Below are positions 15,988 to 26,215 of a DNA stretch of 57,660 nt, in pieces. Source of the DNA: Thermomonospora echinospora (GTDB lineage: Bacteria > Actinomycetota > Actinomycetes > Streptosporangiales > Streptosporangiaceae); assembly GCF_900108175.1 (NCBI RefSeq), contig NZ_FNVO01000034.1, positions 1 to 57,660 of the forward strand, in the 5' to 3' direction. The first letter of the stretch is position 1, and every line of letters starts with the position of its first letter. The notes under the pieces were generated by a model. It did no database searches. It saw only the letters and a program-made list of their open reading frames with translations, and had not been told where the DNA came from. A program made the position numbers and the translations under genes.

Positions 15988-17237
15988 TGCGCGCCGCCCC
16001 GTCGCAGGAGGAGGTCCGCCGCCACAACCTGGGCACGCTGCTGCGCCACATCCATCTGCGGGGTTCGGCCTCGCGCGCCGAACTGGCCGAGGGGATGGGC
16101 CTCAACCGCAGCACCATCATGGCGCTGACCAGCGAGCTGACCGCCGCGGGGGTGGTGCGCGAGGAACTGCCGCGCGACACCCCCCGGCGGGCCGGTCGGC
16201 CCTCGCTGGTGGTGCGGCCCGAGTCCACCAGGGTGTACGTGCTGGCGTTCGACATCGGGGTGGACCGGCTGGTGGCGGCCCGGGTCGGGCTGGGCGGGGT
16301 GATCTTGGAGCGGCGGGAGGCGACGCGTCCGCGCGTCCCGTTCGACCCGGACGAATTGGTGGGCGCGCTGGCCGCCTTCACCCGCCAGCTGGTGCGCAGG
16401 ACCGACCGCGACGCGGTGTGCGTGGGCGCCGGGGCGGCGTTCTCCGGGACGGTGCGCCGCGCCGACGGCATGATCCGCTACGGGCCGAACCTGGGCGCGA
16501 TCGATGTGTCGCTGGGGAACGCGTTGTCGCGGCGGCTGGGCCTGGGGCTGACCGTGTCCATCGGCAACGACGCCAACCTGGGGGCGCTGGCCGAGCACCG
16601 GCGCGGCATCGGGGCCGGCTGCACGGACCTGATCTACCTGCACGGGGACGTCGGGATCGGCGGCGGCATCATCGTCGGCGGCCGCCTGCTGGACGGGGTG
16701 GACGGGTACGGCGGCGAGGTCGGGCACATGGTGGTCAACCCGTCCGGGCGGCGCTGCGCCTGCGGTTCGCGGGGCTGTCTGGAGGCCGAGATCGGCGAGC
16801 ACGCGCTGCTGGCCAACGCCGGGCGCACCGGCGCCGGGCGGGTCGGCCGGGACGCGGTGCGCGCCATGGTGGACGCCGCCGCCCGCGGTGACGCCGCCGC
16901 CCGCGATGCGCTGCACCGGGCGGGGGACTGGCTGGGGCTGGGCGTGGCCAACCTGGTCAACGTGTTCAACCCCGGCATGGTGATCTTCGGGGGCACCCTG
17001 CGCGACATCTATCTGGGCTCGGCCGCACAGGTCCGCAGCCGGCTGGCCACCAGCACGCTGGCCGCCCCGCGGGAACGGGTGAAGCTGCGCACCGCCGAGC
17101 TCGGGGACGACACCACGCTGGTCGGCGCGGCCGAGCTGGCGTTCAGCGAGGTGCTGGACGACCCGCTGGAGGTGCTGGCGCGGCTGCGCACCACGGCCGC
17201 CGGCCGGCTGCCCGACCGCAGTGGAAGCAACGCCTGA
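15984..17237 (+). CDS. ROK-family transcriptional regulator (XylR-like repressor)
   Basis: The 417-residue regulator starts with a winged HTH (RRHNLGTLLRHIHLRGSASR, then AELAEGMGLNRSTIMAL, residues about 12-65). The ROK sugar-binding fold follows: AFDIGVDRL, then IGNDANLGALAEH, GVGI-like HGDVGIGGGIIVGG, GEVGHM and the zinc motif CACGSRGCLE (around residue 257). ROK regulators of this form generally repress sugar operons and release DNA on sugar binding. It ends the transporter operon and overlaps the upstream gene by four bases, so it is made with its targets. The two 19-bp palindromes at 11618 and 11680 are its likely operators. Confidence 0.87.
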   Translation: MMRAAPSQEEVRRHNLGTLLRHIHLRGSASRAELAEGMGLNRSTIMALTSELTAAGVVREELPRDTPRRAGRPSLVVRPESTRVYVLAFDIGVDRLVAARVGLGGVILERREATRPRVPFDPDELVGALAAFTRQLVRRTDRDAVCVGAGAAFSGTVRRADGMIRYGPNLGAIDVSLGNALSRRLGLGLTVSIGNDANLGALAEHRRGIGAGCTDLIYLHGDVGIGGGIIVGGRLLDGVDGYGGEVGHMVVNPSGRRCACGSRGCLEAEIGEHALLANAGRTGAGRVGRDAVRAMVDAAARGDAAARDALHRAGDWLGLGVANLVNVFNPGMVIFGGTLRDIYLGSAAQVRSRLATSTLAAPRERVKLRTAELGDDTTLVGAAELAFSEVLDDPLEVLARLRTTAAGRLPDRSGSNA

Positions 17238-17356
17238 GCCACAGCGTCCGCCCATGGGAACACCGGCGTCTGACACGGGCCGGCCCCGGCGCGACGAGGC
17301 GTCGGTGGCCGCCGATCCGCCAAGCGGTGAACCCGGGGCGTCACCTTCCGGACACG

Positions 17357-18367
17357 CTACCGGCGTTCGGGAAGCAGCGCCTCCAGTACCTCGGCGGCGG
17401 GCCGGTCGGCGGCCAGCCGGAAGCCCGTCCCGGCCCACAGCGCCATCGCGTCCTGCTCGCCCCGTCCTGCGGCGGCCCGCCGCAGGGGCGTGGTCATGTT
17501 GTGGACGTGCGGGTACGCCGCCGGGGCGTACGGGCCGTGCTCGGTCATGAACCGGTTGACCAGCCCGCGTGCGGGCCGCCCGCTGAACGCCCGGGTCATC
17601 GCCGTCGCGGTGAAACGCGGGTCGGTCAGCGCGGCCTTGTGTGCGGCGGGCGCGCCGCTCTCGGGCGTGCGCAGGAACGCCGTGCCGGCCTGGGCGGCGA
17701 TCGCGCCCGCCGCCAGCACCTGCGCCACGTCCGCGCCGGTGGCCAGCCCGCCCGCGGCGATCAGCGGCAGGTCGGTGATCTGCCGCACGGCGGCCAGCAG
17801 GTCCCGCACCTCGTAGGCGGGCAGGTCCGCGTTGGCCCACGAGCCCCGGTGCGCGCCGGCCTGCGCGCCCTGCACGCACAGGGCGTCGGCGGCCGGCACC
17901 GACCGGGCCTCCTCAGGTGTGGTCACGGTGACGACGACGAGCGAGCCCCGTTCGCGGAACGCCTCGACGACCTCCCGGGACGGGCAGCCGAAGGTGAAGC
18001 TCACCACGGGCACCGGGTCGGCCAGCAGGTCGGCGACCTTGGCGTCCCAGTCGTCGTTCCCGCCCGCCGGCTCGCCGGTCGCCGTCCCCAGCCGTGCGGC
18101 CTCGGGCGCGAGCCGCTCCCGATAGGCCTGGAGCGCCGCCGCGTCCACCTCGGCGTCCTGCGGCACGAACAGGTTGACGCCGAAGACGTCGGTCTCCCGC
18201 CGGACCCGCTCGATCTCGGCCCGCACCTGCGCGGCGCTCTTGTAGCCGGCCGCCAGGAAGCCCAGGCCGCCCGCCCGCGACACCGCGGCCGCCAGCGGCG
18301 GGCCCGACGCCCCGCCCGCCATGGGCGCTTGGACGATCGGGTGGCGCATCAGGTCCCGCACGCTCAT
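17357..18367 (-). CDS. Nitronate monooxygenase (NMO/2-nitropropane dioxygenase family)
   Basis: The 336-residue FMN-dependent TIM-barrel enzyme oxidises alkyl nitronates, removing toxic nitro compounds. Visible family features are QAPMAGGASGPPLAAAVSRA at the N-terminus, GGLGFLAAGY, GVNLFVP, VSFTFGCPS, ALCVQGAQAGAHRGSW, LPLIAAGGLATGADVAQVL and the phosphate-binding AGAIAAQAGTAFLRTPES. The catalytic His of class I enzymes lies in the QGxxAGGH position, which here reads AGAHRG. The length is normal. ATG 18367 is a good start. It lies 10 bases upstream of nothing co-directional except the SnoaL-like gene (18378-18857), whose end is 10 bases from this start, so the two may share a transcript. Confidence 0.88.
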   Translation of the reverse strand: MSVRDLMRHPIVQAPMAGGASGPPLAAAVSRAGGLGFLAAGYKSAAQVRAEIERVRRETDVFGVNLFVPQDAEVDAAALQAYRERLAPEAARLGTATGEPAGGNDDWDAKVADLLADPVPVVSFTFGCPSREVVEAFRERGSLVVVTVTTPEEARSVPAADALCVQGAQAGAHRGSWANADLPAYEVRDLLAAVRQITDLPLIAAGGLATGADVAQVLAAGAIAAQAGTAFLRTPESGAPAAHKAALTDPRFTATAMTRAFSGRPARGLVNRFMTEHGPYAPAAYPHVHNMTTPLRRAAAGRGEQDAMALWAGTGFRLAADRPAAEVLEALLPERR

Positions 18368-18377
18368 GACGGCGAGC

Positions 18378-18857
18378 CTAGCCGGGCGCCTGCTCGCCCA
18401 GCCGGGCCACCTGGCCGAGCAGCCCGAGCTGTGCGGCGATGGTGACCAGGTCGAAGTAGACCCGCTCGCACACGACGCGGTCGCCGTCGAACAGGAACAG
18501 CGCGACCATCCGGCAGGTGAACCGCCTGCCGGTCGCCTCGAAGCCCAGGTACGGCCCCAGGTGGGTGCCCTGGAGGTCGAACTCGACGATCACTGCGTCG
18601 TCGGCGTGCCGCAGCACCACGTTCTCGTTGCGCTGGTCGGGGAAGGCGGCGCGGGTGGCGCGGTAGTACCCCATCACCTCCTCGGCGCCGTCGAAGACCT
18701 GGCCGGTGGCGACCAGTTCGTAGCGCGGATGGTCGAACGGGTCCAGCGCCCGGTCGAAGTCCAGCTCGTTCTCCGCCTCCAGATGCTCGCGGACGACCGC
18801 CTCGCGCCGGGCGCGCAGGCTCTGCGGATCGGACGACCCCGCCGGTGTGGTCTGCAC
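18378..18857 (-). CDS. SnoaL-like/NTF2-fold protein
   Basis: The product is a 159-residue NTF2-fold protein of the SnoaL-like polyketide-cyclase/ester-cyclase type. The pattern RREAVVREHLEAENELDFDR, then DHPRYELVATGQVFDGAEEV, MGYYRATRAAFPD and FTCRMVALFLFDGDRVVCER, is typical of proteins annotated as SnoaL-like or nuclear transport factor 2. GTG 18857 is chosen because GAGGAGG lies 6 bases upstream; an earlier in-frame start at 18941 lacks such a site. The substrate is unknown. It ends 10 bases before the nitronate monooxygenase start, suggesting a two-gene operon. It may act on a small carbonyl or hydroxylated compound. Confidence 0.75.
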   Translation of the reverse strand: MQTTPAGSSDPQSLRARREAVVREHLEAENELDFDRALDPFDHPRYELVATGQVFDGAEEVMGYYRATRAAFPDQRNENVVLRHADDAVIVEFDLQGTHLGPYLGFEATGRRFTCRMVALFLFDGDRVVCERVYFDLVTIAAQLGLLGQVARLGEQAPG

Positions 18858-19021
18858 GAGAACCTCCTCTTTACCCGATGTAACGTCTCGGCCGGTGATT
18901 TGGTGACGATCATCTTGACCCGGGGGTGAAGGATGCGTCACCGTGGCGGGCCGCCGCGGTGGGAATCAGCCGCCGGACGGGGTTGTTGCAGGGGCCGGGC
19001 GAAAAATCGATCGCCTTGCGT

Positions 19022-19038
19022 CCGTAGGGTGACTACGG
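19022..19038. promoter_or_regulatory. Small inverted repeat before hrpA
   Basis: CCGTAG (19022-19027) and CTACGG (19033-19038) form a 6-bp inverted repeat with a 5-base centre, 56 bases before the chosen hrpA start. It may be an operator or chance. Confidence 0.25.
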
Positions 19039-19093
19039 TCTTGTGGGTTGTGCCCGCCGCTTCGACGACTGCGACGACTGTGAAGGAACGCGT

Positions 19094-22000
19094 GTGAAAT
19101 CGCCGCTGGCCGAGTTGCGGCAGCGTCTGCCCGAGCTGATGCCCGAGGACCAGCACCGGCTGCGCCGCCGTATCGACGGGGCGCGGGGCCTGCGCGAGGA
19201 GGCGCTGGCTGCGGTCACCGCGCGCATCGCCGTCGACGTCGAGCGGGCCGAGGCCAGGGTGGCGCGCCGCCGGGCGGCGGTGCCGTCGATCAATTACCCG
19301 GCCGAGCTGCCGGTCAGCCAGAAGAAGGACGACATCGCCGCGGCGATCCGCGACCACCAGGTCGTCATCGTGGCGGGGGAGACCGGCTCGGGCAAGACCA
19401 CCCAGCTGCCCAAGATCTGCCTGGAGCTGGGCCGCGGGGTGCTCGGCACCATCGGGCACACCCAGCCGCGCCGGCTGGCCGCCCGTACCGTCGCCGACCG
19501 CATCGCCGAGGAGGTCGGCACCCCGCTCGGCGAGACCGTCGGCTACAAGGTGCGCTTCACCGACACCTCCAGCGACGACACGCTGGTCAAGCTGATGACC
19601 GATGGCATCCTGCTGGCGGAGATCCAGGGCGACCGGCTGCTGCGCCGCTACGACACGCTCATCATCGACGAGGCGCACGAGCGCAGCCTCAACATCGACT
19701 TCCTGCTGGGCTACCTCAAGGAGATCCTGCCGCGCCGCCCCGACCTGAAGGTGATCATCACCTCGGCGACGATCGACCCGGAGCGGTTCTCCCGGCACTT
19801 CGGCGAGGCGCCCATCGTGGAGGTCTCCGGCCGCACCTACCCGGTCGAGGTCCGCTACCGCCCGATCGTGGACCCCGAGGACCCCGACGCCGACCCCGAC
19901 CGCGACCAGGTGCAGGCCATCTCGGACGCGGTGGACGAGCTGATGCTGGAGGGGCCCGGCGACATCCTGGTGTTCCTGTCCGGCGAGCGGGAGATCCGCG
20001 ACACCGCCGACGCCCTGGCCAAGCGCAACCTGCGCGACACCGAGATCCTGTCGCTGTACGCGCGGCTGTCGGCCGCCGAGCAGCACCGCGTCTTCCAGCC
20101 GCACCGCGGCCGCCGGATCGTGCTGGCCACCAACGTCGCCGAGACCTCGCTGACGGTGCCGGGCATCAAGTACGTCATCGACCCGGGCACCGCGCGCATC
20201 TCCCGCTACAGCCACCGCCTGAAGGTGCAGCGGCTGCCGATCGAGGCGATCTCGCAGGCGTCGGCCAACCAGCGCAAGGGCCGCTGCGGCCGGGTATCGG
20301 AGGGCATCTGCATCCGGTTGTACTCCGAGGAGGACTTCGCGAGCCGCCCGGAGTTCACCGACCCGGAGATCCTGCGCACCAACCTGGCCTCGGTCATCCT
20401 GCAGATGACCAGCCTGGGCCTGGGCGACATCGCCGCGTTCCCGTTCGTAGAGCCGCCGGACCGCCGCAACATCAAGGACGGCGTCGACCTACTGCACGAG
20501 CTGGGCGCGTTCGACCCGGCCGCCAAGGACCCGCGCAAGCGGATGACCCCGCTGGGCCGCAAGCTGGCGCAGCTTCCGGTCGACCCGCGGCTGGCGCGCA
20601 TGGTACTGGAGGCCGACCAGAACGGCTGCGTGCGCGAGGTGCTGGTCATCGCCGCCGCGCTGTCGATCCAGGATCCGCGCGAGCGGCCGGCCGACCGGCA
20701 GCAGGCCGCCGACGAGCGGCACCGCCGCTTCGCCGATCCCGCCTCCGACTTCCTGGCCTACCTCAACCTGTGGAACTACCTGCGGGAGCGGCAGCAGGAG
20801 CTGTCAGGCAGCCAGTTCCGCCGGATGTGCAAGAACGAGTTCCTGCACTACCTACGGATCCGCGAGTGGCAGGACCTGCACGGCCAGCTCAAGCAGGTCG
20901 CCAAGGGCCTGGGCGTCACCGTCAACACCGCCGACGCCGAGCCCGAGCGCGTCCACCGGTCGCTGCTGGCCGGTCTGTTGTCGCACATCGGCCTGATGGA
21001 CCCCGAAAAGCGCGACTACCTCGGCGCCCGCGGCGCCCGGTTCGCGGTCTTCCCCGGCTCGGGCCTGTTCAAGAAGCCGCCGCGCTGGATCATGTCGGCC
21101 GAGCTGGTGGAGACCTCCCGGCTGTGGGCCCGCGTCAACGCCAGGATCGAGCCCGACTGGATCGAGCCGCTGGCCCAGCACTTGGTCAAACGCAACTACA
21201 GCGAGCCGCACTGGTCCAAGAAGCAGGGCGCGGCGATGGCCTATGAACGGGTCACCCTCTACGGCGTGCCGATCGTGACCCAGCGGCGGGTCAACTACGG
21301 CCGCATCGACCCCGAGTTGGCCCGCGAGCTGTTCATCCGGCACGCCCTGGTGGACGGCGAGTGGGAGACCCACCACGCGTTCTTCCACGAGAACAGGGCG
21401 CTGCTGGAGGAGATCGAGGACCTGGAGCACCGGGCCCGCCGCCGCGACATCCTGGTCGACGACCAGACCCTGTTCGACTTCTACGACGAGCGGCTGCCCG
21501 CCGAGGCGATCTCGGTCCGGCACTTCGACGCCTGGTGGAAGAAGGCCCGCCGCACGACCCCGGATCTGCTGAACTTCGACAAGCAGATGTTGATCAACGC
21601 CGGCGCGGACGAGGTCAGCGAGGCCGACTACCCCGACGAGTGGCGGCAGGGGCCGCTGCGGCTGCGGCTGACCTACCTGTTCGAGCCGGGCGCGGACGCC
21701 GCGGGCACCGACGGCGTCACCGTGCACGTCCCGCTGCAGGTGCTCAACCAGGTCGGCCCCGACGGGTTCGACTGGCAGGTGCCCGGGCTGCGCGCCGAGC
21801 TGGTCACCGAACTGATCCGGTCGCTGCCCAAGCAGCTGCGCGTCAACTTCGTGCCCGCCCCGGACGTGGCCCGCAAGGTGCTGGCGCGGGTGTCGCCGCG
21901 CAGCGAGCCGCTGCTGGCGGCGCTGGAGCGCGAGCTGCGCGCGATGACCGGCGTCACCGTGGCCCGCGAGAGCTGGGACCTCGCGCGCGTCCCCGCCCAC

Positions 22001-23002
22001 CTGAAGATGACCTTCCGGGTGGTCGACGGCCGCGGGCGCACCGTCGCCGAGGGCAAGGACCTGGACGACCTCAAGCGGCGGCTGCGGGGCAAGGTCCGCG
22101 GCACGCTGTCCACCGTCGCGCAGCAGGACGGCATCGAGCGGGCCGGGCTGAAGACCTGGGACCTGGGCGACCTGCCGCAGATCTTCGAACGCCGGCAGGC
22201 CGGATACGCGGTCAAGGCGTATCCGGCGCTGACCGACGAGGGCGACAGCGTCGCCGTCCGCATGTACGAGACCCCGGCCGAGCAGCGGCAGGCGATGTGG
22301 CGGGGCACCCGCCGGCTGCTGCTGCTGAACTCGCCGTCCCCGGTCAAGCTCCTGCAGAACGGGCTGACCAACCAGGGCAAGCTGGCGCTCAGCCACAACC
22401 CGCATGGCTCGGTCGCGGCGCTGTTCGACGACTGCGTCACCGCCGCCGCCGACAAGCTGATGGCCGAGGCCGGCGGGCCCGCCTGGGACGCCGGCGGCTT
22501 CACCGGGCTGCACGACCACGTACGCGCCGAGCTCGCCGACACCGCCGCCGTCATCGTCGGCCATGTCGAGAAGATCCTGCGAACGGCGCACGAGGTCGAC
22601 CGGCGGCTGCGCGGCACCGCCAGCCTCACCCTGGTGCCGTCGCTGACCGATCTGCGGGCCCGGCTCGACGAGCTCATCGCGCCCGGGTTCGTCACCGCCA
22701 CCGGCTGGCAGCGCCTGCCGGACCTGCTGCGCTACCTGCGGGCGATGCAGGTCAGGCTGGACAAGCTGCCGGACAACCCGGGCCGGGACCGGCTGCTGAT
22801 GCAGCAGGTGGAGCGGATGCGGCAGGAGTACGAGCACCTGCTCCACCGGCTGCCGCCGGCCCGCCGCGACGAGGAGGCGGTCCGGCAGATCCGCTGGATG
22901 ATCGAGGAGCTGCGGGTCAGCCTGTTCGCCCAGCAGCTGGGCACCCGCTACCCGGTCTCCGACAAGCGCATCCTCAAGGCCATCGCGCAGATTCCGCTGT
23001 GA
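19094..23002 (+). CDS. hrpA: ATP-dependent RNA helicase HrpA (DEAH box)
   Basis: The 1,302-residue DEAH/RHA helicase is the length of E. coli HrpA. It has Walker A GETGSGKTTQ (residues about 94-103), Ia TQPRRLAA, DEAH in IIDEAHER (about 192), SAT in TSATIDPERF, then TNVAETSLTVPGI and the QRKGRCGR motif VI. HA2, OB and the HrpA-specific C-terminal domain follow. GTG 19094 is preferred because GAAGGA lies 5 bases upstream; an earlier in-frame GTG at 19043 has no ribosome site. HrpA of E. coli resolves stalled ribosomes and remodels mRNA-protein complexes. The gene stands alone, with a convergent ABC exporter downstream. No lesion is seen. Confidence 0.93.
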   Translation: MKSPLAELRQRLPELMPEDQHRLRRRIDGARGLREEALAAVTARIAVDVERAEARVARRRAAVPSINYPAELPVSQKKDDIAAAIRDHQVVIVAGETGSGKTTQLPKICLELGRGVLGTIGHTQPRRLAARTVADRIAEEVGTPLGETVGYKVRFTDTSSDDTLVKLMTDGILLAEIQGDRLLRRYDTLIIDEAHERSLNIDFLLGYLKEILPRRPDLKVIITSATIDPERFSRHFGEAPIVEVSGRTYPVEVRYRPIVDPEDPDADPDRDQVQAISDAVDELMLEGPGDILVFLSGEREIRDTADALAKRNLRDTEILSLYARLSAAEQHRVFQPHRGRRIVLATNVAETSLTVPGIKYVIDPGTARISRYSHRLKVQRLPIEAISQASANQRKGRCGRVSEGICIRLYSEEDFASRPEFTDPEILRTNLASVILQMTSLGLGDIAAFPFVEPPDRRNIKDGVDLLHELGAFDPAAKDPRKRMTPLGRKLAQLPVDPRLARMVLEADQNGCVREVLVIAAALSIQDPRERPADRQQAADERHRRFADPASDFLAYLNLWNYLRERQQELSGSQFRRMCKNEFLHYLRIREWQDLHGQLKQVAKGLGVTVNTADAEPERVHRSLLAGLLSHIGLMDPEKRDYLGARGARFAVFPGSGLFKKPPRWIMSAELVETSRLWARVNARIEPDWIEPLAQHLVKRNYSEPHWSKKQGAAMAYERVTLYGVPIVTQRRVNYGRIDPELARELFIRHALVDGEWETHHAFFHENRALLEEIEDLEHRARRRDILVDDQTLFDFYDERLPAEAISVRHFDAWWKKARRTTPDLLNFDKQMLINAGADEVSEADYPDEWRQGPLRLRLTYLFEPGADAAGTDGVTVHVPLQVLNQVGPDGFDWQVPGLRAELVTELIRSLPKQLRVNFVPAPDVARKVLARVSPRSEPLLAALERELRAMTGVTVARESWDLARVPAHLKMTFRVVDGRGRTVAEGKDLDDLKRRLRGKVRGTLSTVAQQDGIERAGLKTWDLGDLPQIFERRQAGYAVKAYPALTDEGDSVAVRMYETPAEQRQAMWRGTRRLLLLNSPSPVKLLQNGLTNQGKLALSHNPHGSVAALFDDCVTAAADKLMAEAGGPAWDAGGFTGLHDHVRAELADTAAVIVGHVEKILRTAHEVDRRLRGTASLTLVPSLTDLRARLDELIAPGFVTATGWQRLPDLLRYLRAMQVRLDKLPDNPGRDRLLMQQVERMRQEYEHLLHRLPPARRDEEAVRQIRWMIEELRVSLFAQQLGTRYPVSDKRILKAIAQIPL

Positions 23003-23076
23003 CCCCGGGCACGGGCGGGACGCGGTGACCTGCACGGCGTTCCCCGCCGCGCACCCGTGGACGCCGCCGCCCGAGC

Positions 23077-24672
23077 TCAGGCGGTGATGTCGCGGCGGCG
23101 CAGGCCGTAGAGCCCGGCCGCGGCCAGCGCCGCCGTCACGACCGCCAGCCACACCATCGGCGCGACGGCCATGGCCGCGCCCGGCAGCTTGGGAACGTGC
23201 GTGAACGGGGACAGGTCCATCGCCCACTGGTCCAGCTCCAGCAGCGGACCGACCTGCCCGAGCAGCAGGAACACCGCGATCGCCGCCCAGGCGCCCGCCA
23301 CGGCCCGCGGCGCCGGCCCCAGCAGGGCCAGCGCGATGCCGGCCGGCACCCAGGCCGCCGGGACCTGCACCAGCGCGCCCCCCATCGCGTCGGCCATCGC
23401 ACCTGCCAGATCCCCGCTGGTGAGCCCGTAGGTCAGGCCGGTCGTCACCCCGCCGACCACCAGCAGCAGCGCCGTGCCGAGCAGCGCGATGAGCGCATGC
23501 CCGCCGGCCCACCGGACCCGGCTCACCGGGGAGGCCAGCAACGGCTCGGCTCGGCCGTGGGCCTCCTCACCGCGCAGCCGCAGCATCGCCTGCACCGCGT
23601 AGACGGACGCGGTGAGCGCCATCAGCCCGAACGCCGTGACGAGGAAGGCGTTGGTGAGGTCGGTGGTCCCGCCCATCCGGGCGATCGCGTCCCGGGTGCT
23701 CGGGCTGTCGCCCGCCAGCTCGTCGACGCCCTCGATCGTCCCGCCGAAGACCAGCCCGTACACCGCGAACCCGGCGGCCCAGGCCGCCAGCGCGCCCCGC
23801 TGCAGCCGCCAGGCCAGCGCCAGCGGGGAGCGCAGCGACGGTGCGGCCTGCGCGGGCCCCGGCCGGGACGGCAGCAGCCCGCCGCCCAGGTCCCGTCGCG
23901 CGACCAGCGAGTACGCCAGCGCGGCCAGCAGCATCGCACCGGCCAGTGGCAGCGCCAGGACCCACCAGCGGTCGCCGGCGTAGGGGCGCACCTGCTGTCC
24001 CCAGCCGATCGGCGACAGCCACGACAGCCAGGTGGGGCCGTTCGCGCCGCCGGAGTCGGCGACGGCGCGCAGCAGGAACGCCGCCCCGAGGAGCGTGATG
24101 GCGATCGTGTTGGCGACCCGGGCGTTGCCGGTGAGCTGTGCGGTGACCGCCGCCACCGTCGCGAAGAACGTCCCGGTGAGCGTCCAGGCCAGCCCGAACG
24201 CCACGGCGCCGGCCGCCCCCTCGCCCATCAGCAGCAGCGTGACCGACAGGCCCAGCGCCAGGTTGGCGAGGAACGCGGTGCCGAGCGCCACGGTCAGCGG
24301 TGCGTACCGGCCGACCACCCCGGCGCTGACCAGTTCGAGCCGGCCGTCCTCCTCCTCGGCGCGGGTGTGGCGGACCACCAGCAGGATGCTCATGACGGAG
24401 ACCAGCACGGCGGCGGCCGCGCCCAGCCGCCAGGCGGTCAACGCGCCGACCGAGGCGGCGTGGGCCGGCCCGTAGAAGGCCAGCAGCGAGGTGTTGGTGT
24501 TGATCCCGGCGGCGAACTCGCGGCGTTCGGCCTCCTCCGAGTACAGCCCCTGATAGCCGGTGAGGACGGTGAGGGCGAGCACGAACAGCAGGCCCACCCA
24601 CACCGGGATCATCACCCGGTCGCGGCGCAGCGCCAGCCGCAGCAGCGTGCGCGCCCCGGCGTTCGCGGTCAT
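23077..24672 (-). CDS. ABC exporter permease (two-half membrane protein)
   Basis: The 531-residue protein has about twelve hydrophobic segments in two similar halves, the layout of actinobacterial ABC-2-like exporter permeases (the TetB/TipC-like or polyether-resistance class). Landmarks are [41 protein letters not shown] and, in the second half, [20 protein letters not shown]; the EE-x-GR-E motif in each half is a marker of this family. The ATG at 24670-24672 overlaps the stop of the ATPase gene (ATGA), so both are coupled. With the ATPase and the divergent MarR-type regulator it forms a drug or lipid exporter unit. The substrate is unknown. Confidence 0.82.
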   Translation of the reverse strand: MTANAGARTLLRLALRRDRVMIPVWVGLLFVLALTVLTGYQGLYSEEAERREFAAGINTNTSLLAFYGPAHAASVGALTAWRLGAAAAVLVSVMSILLVVRHTRAEEEDGRLELVSAGVVGRYAPLTVALGTAFLANLALGLSVTLLLMGEGAAGAVAFGLAWTLTGTFFATVAAVTAQLTGNARVANTIAITLLGAAFLLRAVADSGGANGPTWLSWLSPIGWGQQVRPYAGDRWWVLALPLAGAMLLAALAYSLVARRDLGGGLLPSRPGPAQAAPSLRSPLALAWRLQRGALAAWAAGFAVYGLVFGGTIEGVDELAGDSPSTRDAIARMGGTTDLTNAFLVTAFGLMALTASVYAVQAMLRLRGEEAHGRAEPLLASPVSRVRWAGGHALIALLGTALLLVVGGVTTGLTYGLTSGDLAGAMADAMGGALVQVPAAWVPAGIALALLGPAPRAVAGAWAAIAVFLLLGQVGPLLELDQWAMDLSPFTHVPKLPGAAMAVAPMVWLAVVTAALAAAGLYGLRRRDITA

Positions 24673-25583
24673 CGCGCCGCCGCCTTCGCCTCGGCGCCCA
24701 GATCGTCGGCGTAGTGCCGCAGGAACAGCTCCTCCAGCGTGGGCGGCCGGCTGACCAGGCTGACCACGCCCGAGCCGACCAGGTGCCGCAGCACCTCGTC
24801 CAGCCGGCCGCCGTCCACCTCGAACCGCACCCGGGCGCCGTCGGCCTCCAGGCCGTGCACCCCGGCCAGCCCCGCCAGCCCGTCCGAGGGCCGCGCCAGC
24901 TCGGCCTGGATGGAGGTGCGGGTGAGGTGGCGCAGCTCGTCCAGCGTGCCGGACTCCACCGCGCGGCCCCGGCGGATGATGGTGACCCGGTCGCACAGCG
25001 CCTCGACCTCGCTGAGGATGTGGCTGGACAGCAGCACGGTGCGGCCGCGCCGCCGCTCCTCCCGCACGCACTGCCGGAAGACCTCCTCCATCAGCGGGTC
25101 GAGGCCGGAGGTGGGCTCGTCCAGGATGAGCAGCTCGGCGTCGGAGGCCAGCGCCGCCACCAGCGCCACCTTCTGCCGGTTGCCCTTGGAGTAGGCGCGG
25201 CCCTTCTTGCGCGGGTCCAGCTCGAAGCGTTCCAGCAGCTCGGCGCGGCGCCGCGGGTCCAGCCCGCCGCGCAGCCGCCCGAGCAGGTCGATCACCTCTC
25301 CGCCGGACAGGTTGGGCCACAGGGTGACGTCGCCGGGCACGTAGGCCAGCCGCCGGTGCAGCGCGGTGGCGTCCCGCCAGGGGTCCCCGCCGAGCAGTTC
25401 GGCGGTGCCCGCGTCCGCCCGCAGCAGGCCCAGCAGCACGCGGATGGTGGTGGACTTTCCCGAGCCGTTGGGGCCCAGGAAGCCGTGCACCTCGCCGGGG
25501 GAGACGGTCAGGTCCAGCCCGTCGAGCGCACGGGTCCGGCCGAAGGTCTTGACCAGACCGGACACCGAGATCGCTGTGTTCAT
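24669..25583 (-). CDS. ABC exporter ATP-binding protein (DrrA-like)
   Basis: The 304-residue ATPase is of the DRA/DrrA drug-resistance type. It has Walker [10 protein letters not shown], a signature of the type NLSGGE at the gene-proximal side, [14 protein letters not shown] as the ABC-signature region typical of this subfamily, Walker [13 protein letters not shown], and the switch His in [12 protein letters not shown]-terminal domain (about 220-304) with [13 protein letters not shown] is also typical. ATG 25583 is the start. It is the first gene of the exporter pair and faces the regulator at 25673, with a palindrome between them. The -10/-35 elements overlap that palindrome area. Confidence 0.87.
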   Translation of the reverse strand: MNTAISVSGLVKTFGRTRALDGLDLTVSPGEVHGFLGPNGSGKSTTIRVLLGLLRADAGTAELLGGDPWRDATALHRRLAYVPGDVTLWPNLSGGEVIDLLGRLRGGLDPRRRAELLERFELDPRKKGRAYSKGNRQKVALVAALASDAELLILDEPTSGLDPLMEEVFRQCVREERRRGRTVLLSSHILSEVEALCDRVTIIRRGRAVESGTLDELRHLTRTSIQAELARPSDGLAGLAGVHGLEADGARVRFEVDGGRLDEVLRHLVGSGVVSLVSRPPTLEELFLRHYADDLGAEAKAAAR

Positions 25584-25604
25584 GTCTTCAGAAGCTACAC
25601 CGTT

Positions 25605-25629
25605 TTCACAAATCCGTGAATGTTGTGAA
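25605..25629. promoter_or_regulatory. Candidate operator between exporter and MarR/GbsR regulator
   Basis: TTCACAA (25605-25611) and TTGTGAA (25623-25629) form a perfect 7-bp inverted repeat with an 11-base spacer, and a second overlapping pair TTCAC/GTGAA shares the left arm. It lies in the 90-base gap between the divergent exporter and regulator genes, in an unusually AT-rich patch. Confidence 0.6.
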
Positions 25630-25672
25630 TCGGATAAACTCTGCTCACCTTGTCGAAGGAGCTGATGACACC

Positions 25673-26215
25673 GTGAACGAGGCGCCGATCGCCCATCGCG
25701 ACGACCGGCGGGAGGAGCGGGACGCCGAGGCCCTGGCGGGCTTTGTAGAGAGGTTCGCCGGACAACTGGTCGACGCGGGCATGCCGCGCATGCCCTCACG
25801 GGTGTTCGCCGCGCTGCTGACCAGCGACGCCGGCCGGATGACCGCCGCCGAGCTGGCCGAGGCCCTGCAGGCCAGCCCGGCCGCGATCTCGGGCGCCGTG
25901 CGCTACCTGGGGCACGTCAACATGGTCGCCCGGGAGCGCGACCCGGGGACGCGCCGCGACGTGTACCTGGTCCGCCCGGACGTCTGGTACGAGATGATGG
26001 CCGGCCGCGACCAGACCCTCAGGCTCTGGACACGGACGCTGCGCGAGGGCGAGCGGCTGGCCGGGTCGGGCACCCCCGCCGCCGACCGGCTGGCCGACGC
26101 GGCGGAGTTCTTCGATTTCATGCGCGCCGAGCTGGACGCCATGCTGAAACGCTGGCGCGAGCACCGCGAGCACCGCGAGCACCGCGAGCAGCGCCACGGC
26201 GACCACGCCGTCTGA
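25673..26215 (+). CDS. MarR/GbsR-type transcriptional regulator
   Basis: The 180-residue winged-helix protein contains [20 protein letters not shown], followed by [37 protein letters not shown] and the wing [16 protein letters not shown]. This is the GbsR-like branch of MarR regulators often found divergent to ABC exporters. It probably represses the exporter genes at 23077-25583 and itself through the palindrome at 25605-25629. GTG 25673 is used, with GAAGGAG about 11 bases upstream. The C-terminus ends in a His/Arg/Glu run ([19 protein letters not shown]) encoded by 9-bp repeats, which is unusual and might bind metal or simply be slippage. Confidence 0.8.
   Translation: MNEAPIAHRDDRREERDAEALAGFVERFAGQLVDAGMPRMPSRVFAALLTSDAGRMTAAELAEALQASPAAISGAVRYLGHVNMVARERDPGTRRDVYLVRPDVWYEMMAGRDQTLRLWTRTLREGERLAGSGTPAADRLADAAEFFDFMRAELDAMLKRWREHREHREHREQRHGDHAV

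Noticed and set aside
15357-17879. 840-codon open frame on the minus strand
   Set aside because: Antisense to the second ATPase, ROK and part of the nitronate monooxygenase region; low-complexity composition.
20852-23512. 886-codon open frame on the minus strand
   Set aside because: Antisense to hrpA, which has full helicase motifs; the composition is His/Gly/Val/Arg-rich without motifs.
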